A stretch of DNA of 64,000 nucleotides from Spirochaetota bacterium (lineage in GTDB: Bacteria; Spirochaetota; Spirochaetia; CADAEX01), in contig WQTU01000139.1 in NCBI GenBank assembly GCA_009786125.1, positions 72,483 through 136,482 on the forward strand. The letters are read 5' to 3'. Made by a program: the position numbers and the translations under genes. The notes beneath the pieces are model-generated. The model saw nothing but the letters and a program-made list of their open reading frames with translations, was not told the DNA's origin and searched no databases. Positions 46,883 to 56,916 of the stretch are shown in pieces. The first letter of the stretch is position 1. Each line of letters starts with the position of its first letter.

Positions 46883-48882
46883 ACAAGCCTTTTTAATAAT
46901 TCTTCTGGGGCTATCTTTCCAACATCTGTTTTTAAATAGTTTTCATAAATTATATCGTTTGCGCTTTTATTAATATTTACTCTGTTAAAATTGTCAATAA
47001 TTGCAGGTATACGTTCTTCATAAAATTCTTTTGTACATTTTTTTACAATATCTTTAATATCATCCTTAGCGGAAAATTGTATAATTCCGTCTATATTAAA
47101 TAACTTGTCTATTTTAGAAGCACCCAAATATACAGGAATTGTCATTGCAGCAAAACAGTTAGTAATTTTTTCAGTAAACCCATATGATGTTATTTCATTT
47201 TCTACTACAATCGAAAATCTGTAATCCTTGAAAGGCTCTGAAATATCACAATATTTTCCGCCGTCAAAAGTTCCATAAGTATCAGCTATTTTTTGTGTTT
47301 TACATTGCATTGCTATAGCATTTCTAAAACGATGTAATGGGACAAAATTTTTCCCAGAAGCAATCATAGAAATATTTTTTGTTTTGTTTTTGCAGTTTTC
47401 AATAGATAGACTGGTTTTTGATATTTTAGCCCCGCTTGAATCTTCCATCATATAAGAAAAACCATACCAGGGTCTAATATAATATGGAACATAGCGTGAA
47501 TTTGGAATGCTCTCCAATATTTTATCAGAATATGTGAAAATTAGATTAAAGTCATTCTCTAATCCTTTGTTTTTAGAAAATATTTTATAGTCATCTGGAA
47601 CAATTACTTCTGCCTCAACAAGCATTCCAAATTTTTTGACAGGAGCCCCCATAGTTTCAAGCATAGAATTGTGTGTATAAAAGTGAGTATCTAAACCAAA
47701 ATTATATCTATCCCAGTTAAAATATCTTGAATCAGAATATACAAGGTGAGATCCATGAGAATCACGGATAAAATATAATTCTATTTTTTCTCCTTCTTTA
47801 TTAAACATTTCTGGGTAAATATTACTCAGCATTATATGCTTATTATAATGGGGATAATAGTATTTACCATAAATTTTATGTCTGTCAAAATATGCTGGAG
47901 TAGGAATCAGTATTCTTTTCAAAGTATTTTTAATTTTTCTAAATATTTTATTTTTTCCATCTTTTATTTTCCTATGTAAGCTATAAAAATATACTAAACA
48001 AAATATCTTAATTTTAAAGATAAATTCTAATTTTCTTTTTATAAAAATTTTATTTCGTATTTGATTATATGCATATTTTATATTTGGTTGTTTTTGTAAA
48101 ACATCTATAGTGAAATTATTTACATATCTTATCCATGCAAAAATAGTTTGTTTTGGATAATTGTTTTTAATTAATAAATCATAAACTGGTATTTTTAAAA
48201 GCGGGACCATGGATAAATTGTTTTTACTATCTTGTGTATCATGGTAGCGATAATTATAAAGAGCCTCGTTTATGTAGTAAAACTCATATGGCAATTGGTT
48301 AAGCTCAAGCCATAAAAAAGTATCGCAAGATTTTCCAACTTCGGGCTTAAAGCAAATGTTATAGGTCCTAATCACTGACATACGAAACATAACCGTAGGA
48401 CATACAATGTAATTAATTTCATTAATATAAAAATTTATATATTCATTTTTTCGTGTTATAAAATCCATTTCATTTACAGGAGTTTTTAATGCTTTAAAAC
48501 ATGATATAGTATCATTCCCATCAATAATGTTTATATTTGTTGATACAATAGAAATATTTTTATTTGCTTCAAGTATCGCTATTTCTTTTTCAGCCATTGT
48601 CGGAAGCATAATATCATCGTCGTGAACAATTAATAAATATTCTGTTTGACACTGTTCAAATATTAAATTAAACATATTTGGTGAATTTGTTTCTTCTCTG
48701 TGATAAGAAAAGCGTTTGTCTTCGAGATATGGTTTAATAATTTCAGATGTGTTATCTGTTGAACCATTATCGTAAATAATCGCAAAAAATTTATTATATG
48801 TTTGATACTGAACAGAATCTAACATTTTTTTTAAATAGTGCGATCGATTGTATGTTAAAATAGCGATTGTTAGAAGATTCAT
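46879..48882 (-). CDS. Bifunctional GT2 plus GT10 (fucosyltransferase-like) fusion
   Basis: N-term LTIAILTYNRSHYLKKMLDSVQYQTYNKFFAIIYDNGSTDNT; C-term DYRFSIVVENEITSYGFTEKITNCFAAMTIPVYLGA. Confidence 0.85.
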   Translation of the reverse strand: MNLLTIAILTYNRSHYLKKMLDSVQYQTYNKFFAIIYDNGSTDNTSEIIKPYLEDKRFSYHREETNSPNMFNLIFEQCQTEYLLIVHDDDIMLPTMAEKEIAILEANKNISIVSTNINIIDGNDTISCFKALKTPVNEMDFITRKNEYINFYINEINYIVCPTVMFRMSVIRTYNICFKPEVGKSCDTFLWLELNQLPYEFYYINEALYNYRYHDTQDSKNNLSMVPLLKIPVYDLLIKNNYPKQTIFAWIRYVNNFTIDVLQKQPNIKYAYNQIRNKIFIKRKLEFIFKIKIFCLVYFYSLHRKIKDGKNKIFRKIKNTLKRILIPTPAYFDRHKIYGKYYYPHYNKHIMLSNIYPEMFNKEGEKIELYFIRDSHGSHLVYSDSRYFNWDRYNFGLDTHFYTHNSMLETMGAPVKKFGMLVEAEVIVPDDYKIFSKNKGLENDFNLIFTYSDKILESIPNSRYVPYYIRPWYGFSYMMEDSSGAKISKTSLSIENCKNKTKNISMIASGKNFVPLHRFRNAIAMQCKTQKIADTYGTFDGGKYCDISEPFKDYRFSIVVENEITSYGFTEKITNCFAAMTIPVYLGASKIDKLFNIDGIIQFSAKDDIKDIVKKCTKEFYEERIPAIIDNFNRVNINKSANDIIYENYLKTDVGKIAPEELLKRLV

Positions 48883-48914
48883 ATATTCATTGTCTTTTTA
48901 CAATTGTTAATAAT

Positions 48915-49811
48915 TTATTTTTCAATTATTTTTCTTATCCCTTCTTCAAATGAAATCTCAGGTTTCCAGCCGGTATCAGCAGTCAATTCAGAAATATCAG
49001 CACAAAGATACATGGGCTGATGCGGATAATACTCTTTCTTGCCAAACTGCAGTGAGATATCCGGCGCAACAATATCCCTAATCAATTCCAGATATTCCGA
49101 CAATTTTTTTTCTTTTCCTGATCCTAATGGATATGTTTTTCCGCTAAAACCTTTTTCTCCAACAGCAAGTAACGCACGGGCAGCGTCATCACAGTACAAG
49201 TAATCCCAAATTTGCTCGCATTTAGTAAATTCAGGCGAACGCCCTGCTTGTAATTCGTTAATCGTATACATTATTAATGTATGATTGCCATCCTTTGGAC
49301 CAAATATGCTTAAAATCCTTACCCAATTAAACTGCATACCAAGTTGCGCACAAAGCAGGCGGCTTAATTTACCAGCCGCATATTTTGTTATACCGTATGC
49401 ACTTTCTGGATTCACCGGCATTTCTGCTTTAAGTGGCTCTGAAATAATACCGCATTCAGCTTGTGATCCTATGCCTATAAATTTTTTACATCCAAGACGC
49501 TTGGCAAGCCGGACAGCATCCAAAGTATATTGTATGTTAATTACCTGTGCACTTGCACAATTCCGAGAAACGCCGAAAGTTTCTCCCCATGCGAAATGAT
49601 AAAAAACATCATAAGTGCCTGAAATTTCAAGATGATTATATTCTGATAAATCCGCATAAATGATTTTTAATCGTTTCGATTGAGGAAGATTACCCAGCCG
49701 AGCTGTCTTTTTTCTTACTACACAGAGGACTTCCATCTCCTGCTCTAACACATATCTTGCCAGGGTAGAGCCTATCATACCCGTTGCACCTGTAATAACA
49801 ATCGTTTTCAT
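48915..49811 (-). CDS. NAD-dependent epimerase/reductase SDR (candidate YerF-like step)
   Basis: TIVITGATGMIGSTLARYVLEQEMEVLCVVRK; AYGITKYAAGKLSRLL; position next to the TPP enzyme. Confidence 0.8.
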   Translation of the reverse strand: MKTIVITGATGMIGSTLARYVLEQEMEVLCVVRKKTARLGNLPQSKRLKIIYADLSEYNHLEISGTYDVFYHFAWGETFGVSRNCASAQVINIQYTLDAVRLAKRLGCKKFIGIGSQAECGIISEPLKAEMPVNPESAYGITKYAAGKLSRLLCAQLGMQFNWVRILSIFGPKDGNHTLIMYTINELQAGRSPEFTKCEQIWDYLYCDDAARALLAVGEKGFSGKTYPLGSGKEKKLSEYLELIRDIVAPDISLQFGKKEYYPHQPMYLCADISELTADTGWKPEISFEEGIRKIIEK

Positions 49812-51553
49812 TTATTATACTTACTTAATTCTGTTATTTTTTTTATTTCATCATCATTCAAGTATGGCAGCATATTATATAAAGGCTGATCAAATTCTAA
49901 TTTTGGTACAACGGTTGTCAGCTTCTTTAGCGATATCTCAACAATCTTACCAACAGAATTATCGGGCAGTTTTTGACTAACAACGTCATCAATACGCACA
50001 TAGTCCAGGCGGCACGCTTTGGCTATGTATTCTATATCAGGAACCTCATACCCGCCTTCTTTAACCGTACCTGCCATGTTTGAATCAAAATACAAAGTTT
50101 GAAATTGCGTAATCATTCCAAGAGAATAATTATTCAACACAAAAATGCTTATCCTTAATTTGTATTGAGAGATGAGCAAAAGAGCCTGCAATGCCATATG
50201 AAAACCACCATCGCCCATAATACATACAATTTGTTTTTCCGGCGAAGCAAATGAAGCGCCTATCGCTGCATGTAACGCATACCCCATTGGGGCTAATCCA
50301 CCGCCTGTAAAGAAAAGCTGCTCTGATTTCAGTTGTAAAACTTGTGCAGACCACATTTGGTTTTGACCTATATCAACAGTAAATATTGTATTGTCATCAG
50401 CAGTTGACATTATTTTTTCAAGAGCAAGATATGGTTCATTCTCGTTAAGAAAACGTTCAATATCTTTTTTTTGAGAATACTTTTTTTTAATAGCCGAAGA
50501 AAAAGACAGCCAATCATTATCACCAAATAAAAATGTTGTTTTATTTGATTCCCATACTTCAATAAAGTCTCCGATGTCGGCATTCAAAGCAAGTTTGTTT
50601 TTAATTGAGTCTTCTTGTAATTCCTCAGTATCGATATCAACATGTATAAAAAACATTCGTCTAAAAGCGTCAATATTTCTATTTCCTGTTTGTCTCAGAT
50701 CAAGTCTTGAACCCAAAACAAGAATGACATCTGCATTGGAAAATATAATATTTGCACATCGATTACCATAACTTCCTATCATGCCGACAAAATTATTTTT
50801 TGTTTCATCAACACTGCCTTTTCCCATGAGAGAAACGACGTAGGGCAAATTTGTAGTAACTAGAAAATCATTAACTTTATCAGTGGTTTTGCTTGCTAAT
50901 ATACCGCCACCACATAAAACAAGCGGTCGCTTTGCATTTTGCAGCAATGTAAAAGCCTGTTTTGCTGCAGAGATATCCAAGTTAGGTTTAACGCATGAAC
51001 AATCATATGAAGGGATATTGGAAATTTGTATCTCACTGCGTTGAATATTCATGGGAATATCCAGTAATACAGGACCTTTTCGACCTGTCGTTGCTATATG
51101 TACAGCTTTCGCAAGCTCATATTTTATATTGTTTGGATCATCTATCATTACTGCATATTTTGTAACTGGCTTAACTATGGAAACAATATTTGTTTCCTGA
51201 AATCCTAATTGCCTGATTTTTTTATTGTATTTATATTCATTGGTATTGACCTGGCCAGTAATATAGATTACAGGGACAGAATCAAAATAAGCATTTGCGA
51301 TTCCAGTTACCATATTGGTAGCGCCAGGACCGCTTGTAGAAATAGCTACTCCAAATTTTCCTGATGCTCTAGCGTAACCTTCAGCTGCAATAGCAGAGGT
51401 TTGCTCATGATAACATTGAATAAATTGTACATTCTTGTTCTTACTTATTGAATCTACAAGATGAGTTATCATTCCACCCTGATAACCAAATATATATTCG
51501 ATATGATGCGATGCAAAAAAAGATACTATATAGTCACTTACCTTCATATTCAT
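49808..51553 (-). CDS. Acetolactate-synthase-like TPP enzyme (candidate YerE, yersiniose pathway)
   Basis: IEYIFGYQGGMITHLVDSI; CYHEQTSAIAAEGYARASGKFGVAISTSGPGATNMVTGIANAYFDSVPVIYITGQV; IVCIMGDGGFHMALQALLLISQYKL TPP motif. Confidence 0.85.
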   Translation of the reverse strand: MNMKVSDYIVSFFASHHIEYIFGYQGGMITHLVDSISKNKNVQFIQCYHEQTSAIAAEGYARASGKFGVAISTSGPGATNMVTGIANAYFDSVPVIYITGQVNTNEYKYNKKIRQLGFQETNIVSIVKPVTKYAVMIDDPNNIKYELAKAVHIATTGRKGPVLLDIPMNIQRSEIQISNIPSYDCSCVKPNLDISAAKQAFTLLQNAKRPLVLCGGGILASKTTDKVNDFLVTTNLPYVVSLMGKGSVDETKNNFVGMIGSYGNRCANIIFSNADVILVLGSRLDLRQTGNRNIDAFRRMFFIHVDIDTEELQEDSIKNKLALNADIGDFIEVWESNKTTFLFGDNDWLSFSSAIKKKYSQKKDIERFLNENEPYLALEKIMSTADDNTIFTVDIGQNQMWSAQVLQLKSEQLFFTGGGLAPMGYALHAAIGASFASPEKQIVCIMGDGGFHMALQALLLISQYKLRISIFVLNNYSLGMITQFQTLYFDSNMAGTVKEGGYEVPDIEYIAKACRLDYVRIDDVVSQKLPDNSVGKIVEISLKKLTTVVPKLEFDQPLYNMLPYLNDDEIKKITELSKYNK

Positions 51554-52888
51554 TTATTGCAAAAACCCTCTTATCATTTCAATCATTTTATCAAGCATTT
51601 CTGTAGTCATGCCGGGATACACACCAATCCAGAAGGTATCACTCATAATGCGATCCGTTGTTTCCAATGTCCCAACAACACGATATCCAGTGCCTGCTTT
51701 TCGCAGTTCATTAAAACATGGTTGTTTTATTAAATTTCCGGCAAAAAGCATCCTCGTCTGGATATTCTTGTTTTCAAGATGCCGGACAAGTTTATTACGA
51801 TCAACACCTTTTTTGCATGTAATTAAAAAACCAAACCAGCTTGGATCTGAATGCGGCGCTGCTTCGGGTAAAACTAATTTATCTTGTAAATCCTTCAGTC
51901 CACTATATAGGCGCTGCCAGTTAGATTTACGCTTTTCTATAAAAGAAGGAAACTTTTCTAGTTGCGCGCACCCTATAGCAGCTTGCATATCCGTGGCTTT
52001 CAAATTATATCCAAAATGGCTGTAAACATATTTATGATCATATCCAAATGGCAGCTCACCGCACTGCTGACTAAACCGCTGCCCGCAGAGATTATCCTTG
52101 CCCGAAGGGCAAACACAGTCTCTTCCCCAGTCTCGTAACGATAACATTATCTTATGAAGCAAAGGATCTGAGGTATACACTGCTCCGCCTTCGCCCATAG
52201 TCATATGGTGGGGCGGGTAAAAACTAGAAGTTCCGATATCTCCAATAGTTCCAGTATATTTTATAATGCCATCTATAGCATAGATCGAACCTAAAGCATC
52301 GCAGTTGTCCTCTATAAGCCATAGATTATGGTTAGAACAAAAAGCCTTTATTGTATGTAGGTCAAAAGGATTGCCCAATGTATGTGCCAGCATTATAGCC
52401 TTTGTTTTTTGGGATAAGGCTTTTTCCAGTTGTGAAACATCAATATTGTATTGGGGGATGGTAACATCTACAAATACCGGTACTGCCCCGAATTGCAAAA
52501 TAGGTGTAACGGTAGTAGGAAAACCAGCAGCAACAGTTATTACTTCATCGCCTCGTTTTATAGCCCGTTCGCCCAACAAAGGAGATGTGAGTGCCATAAA
52601 AGCAATAAGGTTTGCAGAGGAGCCAGAGTTAACCAGTGCGCAGAAAGGTATTTGAAGATAATCAGCAAGCTTTTTTTCAAATTGCTCGGCATAACGCCCG
52701 GAAGTAAGCCAGAACTCCAGAGAACTGTCAATTAAGTTTACTATTTCATTTTCGTCAAAAACTCTGGTCGCATAAGTTATGCGATCCCCATCTTTGTACT
52801 GTGGTTGCTGCATGAATGTCTTGCAATATTCTTTCACACTGTTAAGGATATGCTGTGCAGCTTGTTCTTTGGTCATAGATTCAAACAT
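51554..52888 (-). CDS. rfbH: CDP-4-keto-6-deoxy-D-glucose 3-dehydrase (DegT/DnrJ family, RfbH/DdhC)
   Basis: RITYATRVFDENEIVNLIDSSLEFWLTSGRYAEQFEKKLADYLQIPFCALVNSGSSANLIAFMAL; YSHFGYNLKATDMQAAIGCAQLEKFPSFIEKRKSNW; start moved to ATG 52888 (GGAG SD); ORF track start is 52924. Confidence 0.92.
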   Translation of the reverse strand: MFESMTKEQAAQHILNSVKEYCKTFMQQPQYKDGDRITYATRVFDENEIVNLIDSSLEFWLTSGRYAEQFEKKLADYLQIPFCALVNSGSSANLIAFMALTSPLLGERAIKRGDEVITVAAGFPTTVTPILQFGAVPVFVDVTIPQYNIDVSQLEKALSQKTKAIMLAHTLGNPFDLHTIKAFCSNHNLWLIEDNCDALGSIYAIDGIIKYTGTIGDIGTSSFYPPHHMTMGEGGAVYTSDPLLHKIMLSLRDWGRDCVCPSGKDNLCGQRFSQQCGELPFGYDHKYVYSHFGYNLKATDMQAAIGCAQLEKFPSFIEKRKSNWQRLYSGLKDLQDKLVLPEAAPHSDPSWFGFLITCKKGVDRNKLVRHLENKNIQTRMLFAGNLIKQPCFNELRKAGTGYRVVGTLETTDRIMSDTFWIGVYPGMTTEMLDKMIEMIRGFLQ

Positions 52889-53942
52889 ATTGTTCTCCAA
52901 AATACTCGTGTATCTGCCGTTCAACGCAAGTTAATCTTTCATTATCTGTATTGACTTTAGCAAATTCCACGGTTTTTTCAACTGCTGTCTTAATACCCCA
53001 GCGAGGTTTCCATCCCAAGACTACTTTTGATTTTGAGCAATCCAGCTTCAAGAAATTAGCCTCGTGAGGACCACTGTCTCCCTGAACGCGCCATATTGCA
53101 TCATGCCCCCAGGCAGTGCAGAACAACTCAGCAAGCATCCCAGTTGTAACGCAGCCTTCATCATCAGGACCAAAATTATATGCACCTGCAAGGGGTTTAT
53201 TGTTATATTGTTTTTCTGCAAGAAGCAAGTACCCCGAAATACACTCCAATACATGTTGATACGGGCGTGTAGAATGCGGGTTGCGTACAACAATTTCCTT
53301 TTCTTCGCTTGCTGCCCGAATACAGTCAGGAATAATTCTGTCCGCGGCATAATCCCCGCCGCCTATAACATTGCCAGAACGAGCAGTAGATATAGCAGGA
53401 GAGTTTTTATCCGAAAAAAAGGCATTTTTGTAGCTATACGTTACCAGCTCACTGCAAGACTTGCTGTTTGAATAGGGATCAAATCCGCAAAGATTTTCGT
53501 TTTCCCGATATCCCCAATGCCACTCTTTATTTTCATACACTTTATCGGTAGTAATATTCACAAATGATTTTACTGATTGAGTAAGCCGAGTCGCCTCAAG
53601 GATATTTATAGTTCCCATAACATTTGTTTCATAGGTAAGAACAGGTTCGCGATAAGAACAACGCACCAGCGGCTGCGCAGCCATATGAAAAATGATTTCT
53701 GGCTTAGCTTCTCGCACAGACTTAATCAAAATATCTCTATTGCGAATATCTCCGACAATAGAACGGATTTTTTTTTCTATTCCTGTTTGCTCAAAAAGAG
53801 ATGGATTCGTTGGTGGCTCAAGTGCATAACCTGTTATATCAGCCCCGGCGTTAATCAAAATATGACACAGCCAAGCTCCCTTAAAACCTGTATGTCCGGT
53901 TAGAAAAACTTTTTTCTCTTTAAAAAAAGAAATGTCTATCAT
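52881..53942 (-). CDS. rfbG: CDP-glucose 4,6-dehydratase
   Basis: KKVFLTGHTGFKGAWLCHILINAGADITGYALEPPTNPSLFEQTG; AARSGNVIGGGDYAADRIIPDCIRA-like TARSGNVIGGGDYAADRIIPDCIRA. Confidence 0.95.
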   Translation of the reverse strand: MIDISFFKEKKVFLTGHTGFKGAWLCHILINAGADITGYALEPPTNPSLFEQTGIEKKIRSIVGDIRNRDILIKSVREAKPEIIFHMAAQPLVRCSYREPVLTYETNVMGTINILEATRLTQSVKSFVNITTDKVYENKEWHWGYRENENLCGFDPYSNSKSCSELVTYSYKNAFFSDKNSPAISTARSGNVIGGGDYAADRIIPDCIRAASEEKEIVVRNPHSTRPYQHVLECISGYLLLAEKQYNNKPLAGAYNFGPDDEGCVTTGMLAELFCTAWGHDAIWRVQGDSGPHEANFLKLDCSKSKVVLGWKPRWGIKTAVEKTVEFAKVNTDNERLTCVERQIHEYFGEQYV

Positions 53943-53943
53943 T

Positions 53944-54723
53944 TTATTTTAACCATAATGCCCAGGGAGCTTTTCCTTTTGTCCACAGATTGGTTAATTC
54001 ATTTTTATCATGTAAAGTATCCATTGCCTTCCAAAAACCCGAATGCTTATACGCATTTAATTGCCCATCTTCAGCTAATTGCTCCATTGGCTTCCGCTCC
54101 AAAATTGTTGTTTCGCCTTCTGCTAGATAATCAAAAACTTGTGGTTCCATTATAAAAAAGCCACCATTGATCCAATTATCATCACCAATTGGTTTCTCCC
54201 TAAAAGAAGTAATACTTCCGTTTTCTGTTATCGAAATAGCACCAAATTTCCCAGTTGGCTGAACCGCGGTAAGTGTTGCAATTTTTTGCTTTTTCACATG
54301 ATAATCCAACAATGCTGGAACATTTACATCGCTTACTCCATCTCCATAGGTAAGCATGAATCGCTCGTTCCCCAAAAAACCTTTCGCCTTCAAAAGTCTG
54401 CCTCCAGTCATGGTATCCTGTCCGGTGTAGAGCATGGTAACTTTCCATGGTTCGCTTCTTATATTATGAAGCTCAACTGTATTATCTGTCATATCAATAG
54501 TGATATCTGAATATCGTGTGTAATAATTTATAAAATAATCCTTAATAACATGGGACTTATAGCCGGTAAGAACCACAAATTCGTTAAAACCCCAATAGGA
54601 GTATGTCTTCATGATATGCCAAAGAATCGGACGACCGCCAATTTCTACCATGGGCTTGGGGAGTAAATTTGTCTCTTCGGAAAGGCGAGTTCCATAACCG
54701 CCTGCTAAAATTGCTATTTTCAT
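53944..54723 (-). CDS. rfbF: Glucose-1-phosphate cytidylyltransferase
   Basis: KIAILAGGYGTRLSEETNLLPKPMVEIGGRPILWHIMKTYSYWGFNEFVVLTGYKS. Confidence 0.96.
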   Translation of the reverse strand: MKIAILAGGYGTRLSEETNLLPKPMVEIGGRPILWHIMKTYSYWGFNEFVVLTGYKSHVIKDYFINYYTRYSDITIDMTDNTVELHNIRSEPWKVTMLYTGQDTMTGGRLLKAKGFLGNERFMLTYGDGVSDVNVPALLDYHVKKQKIATLTAVQPTGKFGAISITENGSITSFREKPIGDDNWINGGFFIMEPQVFDYLAEGETTILERKPMEQLAEDGQLNAYKHSGFWKAMDTLHDKNELTNLWTKGKAPWALWLK

Positions 54724-55511
54724 AAATAAATATAATAATTAGAGCTAAAACTATTTGGCACAAACATTGTATCTAATCCCAATTTTAAATATACTTTATA
54801 TCCTCGTTCTTTCATGAAATTTTCTAGTGTATTACCCCCATCATTGTCTTCTACTGTTATTAGACCAAAGCTAAAATAATCAAAATCTATAGTTTTTAAA
54901 ATAGGTATTTCGGCGCCCTCTGCATCTAAAGATAGAAAGTCTATATGTTTTCTATCTGGATAATTTTTCATTAAATCTGAAAACGTTAAAGTTTTAACAA
55001 ATATTTTTTCAATTTTACCCTTTTCATAAGTTATATGATTCTTGTGTGCATCAGTCATTTGGCTGCTCAAAACACTAAGCATATCTGCTCCTATAACACG
55101 ATCAAATTCTAAATTTTTTTCACTTATATCAAAAATAGCTACATTATAACAATCACAATGGCGATTTGCTCTTAGTTTATTAAATATATCCGGTAAAGGC
55201 TCTACGCAAATACCTTGCCAGCCGAGTTTTTCAAAAATCAAAGTGTTATTAATTGTTTTACCATCGTTGGCACCGACATCAACGAAGAACCCTTCTTTTT
55301 TGCCACCAAAGAACATATATGCAATCATATCTTGATTGACCTGTCCATAAAAATCTACGCCTGTAGTCATTTTTATGGCTTGTTTTAAAAGTGTTTTTAT
55401 TATTAGATTTTGATGTTCAAGGGTTTGGAGTTGACGTTCAAGGATTTGAAATCGGTTATCAGTCTGCTTGAAAAAAAGTCTTTTTATAATTTTTTTTATC
55501 ATATTTTTCAT
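54720..55511 (-). CDS. FkbM family methyltransferase
   Basis: NQDMIAYMFFGGKKEGFFVDVGANDGKTINNTLIFEKLGWQGICVEPLPDIFNKL; IDFLSLDAEGAEIPILKTIDF. Confidence 0.9.
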   Translation of the reverse strand: MKNMIKKIIKRLFFKQTDNRFQILERQLQTLEHQNLIIKTLLKQAIKMTTGVDFYGQVNQDMIAYMFFGGKKEGFFVDVGANDGKTINNTLIFEKLGWQGICVEPLPDIFNKLRANRHCDCYNVAIFDISEKNLEFDRVIGADMLSVLSSQMTDAHKNHITYEKGKIEKIFVKTLTFSDLMKNYPDRKHIDFLSLDAEGAEIPILKTIDFDYFSFGLITVEDNDGGNTLENFMKERGYKVYLKLGLDTMFVPNSFSSNYYIYL

Positions 55512-55590
55512 TTTTTTAGGTTTCCAAAGGATTATTTTGGGGCTTTAGAACAGATTCCCATTTATCATCATAATAATTTTTCACATGCAG

Positions 55591-56868
55591 TCAATTAGTA
55601 TACCAATCAAGTTTGGGAGCAATAGGGGTTTTATAATGAGCTGAGAGGTTCATTGTTGTATTTGAAACAACACTTACCCTTAATGCAATTGTATACGTGG
55701 TGGAATCAATAATATTTCTTTCATTATTTATACCAACTGCTAATGAAATATTGTACTCTTGTTTATTCAGAAGATTTTTTGGAATTATGCAATAAAGAGT
55801 ATTTAAACCTATTGCTGGCCGATAGTTATTGTTATACTCTCGCGGGCTTGATATAAATAAATAAGCACCGTCAATAGTGGAAAATACATAATATAATTCA
55901 AAATTAGGTGACTTTTCTTTTATTTCAAATGCCAACTTAAGCTTATAATTTTTATCTGCACAAATAGGTGTTGTTATTTCAGCTCCATCTTCTTCTTGTA
56001 ATTCTAGGCTTATTGGAGTAAAGCTTGGGTCATTGTATTCTCCAGTGTTTACCCACCTTAATGTTTTAATCTTTGCAGAAAAATCAACTAAATAATCAGT
56101 TACTAGTTTATCAACATTATTTGACATTTCTTTTATTTTCCCTCTTTCCAATACAATTCCACAATTACACAAACTCTTCACAGATACCATATTATGGCTC
56201 ACAAATATTATCGTTCGCCCTTCGCCTGTACTCAACCCTTTCATCTTGCCAAGTGCTTTATTCTGAAACTCTGCGTCTCCCACAGCAAGAACTTCGTCTG
56301 CTATTAAAATATCTGTCTCAAGATGCGCTGCAACTGCAAAGCCGAGGCGTACCGTCATACCGCTGGAATAGCGTTTTACAGGGGTGTCTAAATGTTTTTC
56401 TATTCCTGCAAAGTCAACAATTTCATCCAGCTTTCTGCTTACTTCGTGGCGGTTCATTCCAAGAATTGCGCCATTAAGATAAATATTTTCCCTGCCTGTA
56501 AGTTCTGGATGGAAGCCTGTTCCAACTTCCAAAAGAGAGCCTACGCGGCCTTTTATTTTTGCAATACCTTTTGTTGGGCTTGTTATTCGCGAAAGAATTT
56601 TTAAAAGCGTGGATTTACCAGCTCCATTTTTTCCTATTATACCTACGCGCTCTCCTGCTTTTATTTCCATAGAAATATCAATAAGCGCAAGAAAGCTCTC
56701 TTTTTCTGCTTTTTCTGTATGCTGCGCAGATATAAGGGAATTGGGATCTTCTTTTCCTCTTATTCTTGCCCACCAGGATTGTAAGTCCCTGTAAAGAGTG
56801 CCATGGCTTATTACGCCAAGTTTATATTCTTTATAAAGATTTTCTATTTTTATTACTGTTTGTGACAT
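55591..56868 (-). CDS. wzt: Polysaccharide ABC transporter ATP-binding protein with C-terminal carbohydrate-binding-type domain
   Basis: GIIGKNGAGKSTLLKILSRITSPTKG; YSSGMTVRLGFAVAAHLETDILIADEVLAVGDAEFQNKALGKM; beta-rich C-terminal extension. Confidence 0.92.
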   Translation of the reverse strand: MSQTVIKIENLYKEYKLGVISHGTLYRDLQSWWARIRGKEDPNSLISAQHTEKAEKESFLALIDISMEIKAGERVGIIGKNGAGKSTLLKILSRITSPTKGIAKIKGRVGSLLEVGTGFHPELTGRENIYLNGAILGMNRHEVSRKLDEIVDFAGIEKHLDTPVKRYSSGMTVRLGFAVAAHLETDILIADEVLAVGDAEFQNKALGKMKGLSTGEGRTIIFVSHNMVSVKSLCNCGIVLERGKIKEMSNNVDKLVTDYLVDFSAKIKTLRWVNTGEYNDPSFTPISLELQEEDGAEITTPICADKNYKLKLAFEIKEKSPNFELYYVFSTIDGAYLFISSPREYNNNYRPAIGLNTLYCIIPKNLLNKQEYNISLAVGINNERNIIDSTTYTIALRVSVVSNTTMNLSAHYKTPIAPKLDWYTN

Positions 56869-56881
56869 TTTATTCTCTTTT
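56848..56881. repeat. 34-bp perfect direct repeat, copy 1 (contains the real wzt start)
   Basis: TTTTATTACTGTTTGTGACATTTTATTCTCTTTT, identical to 58543-58576. Confidence 0.97.
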
Positions 56882-56916
56882 TATAATTATTTTGCTTGCC
56901 GATACTTATGGCCAAA

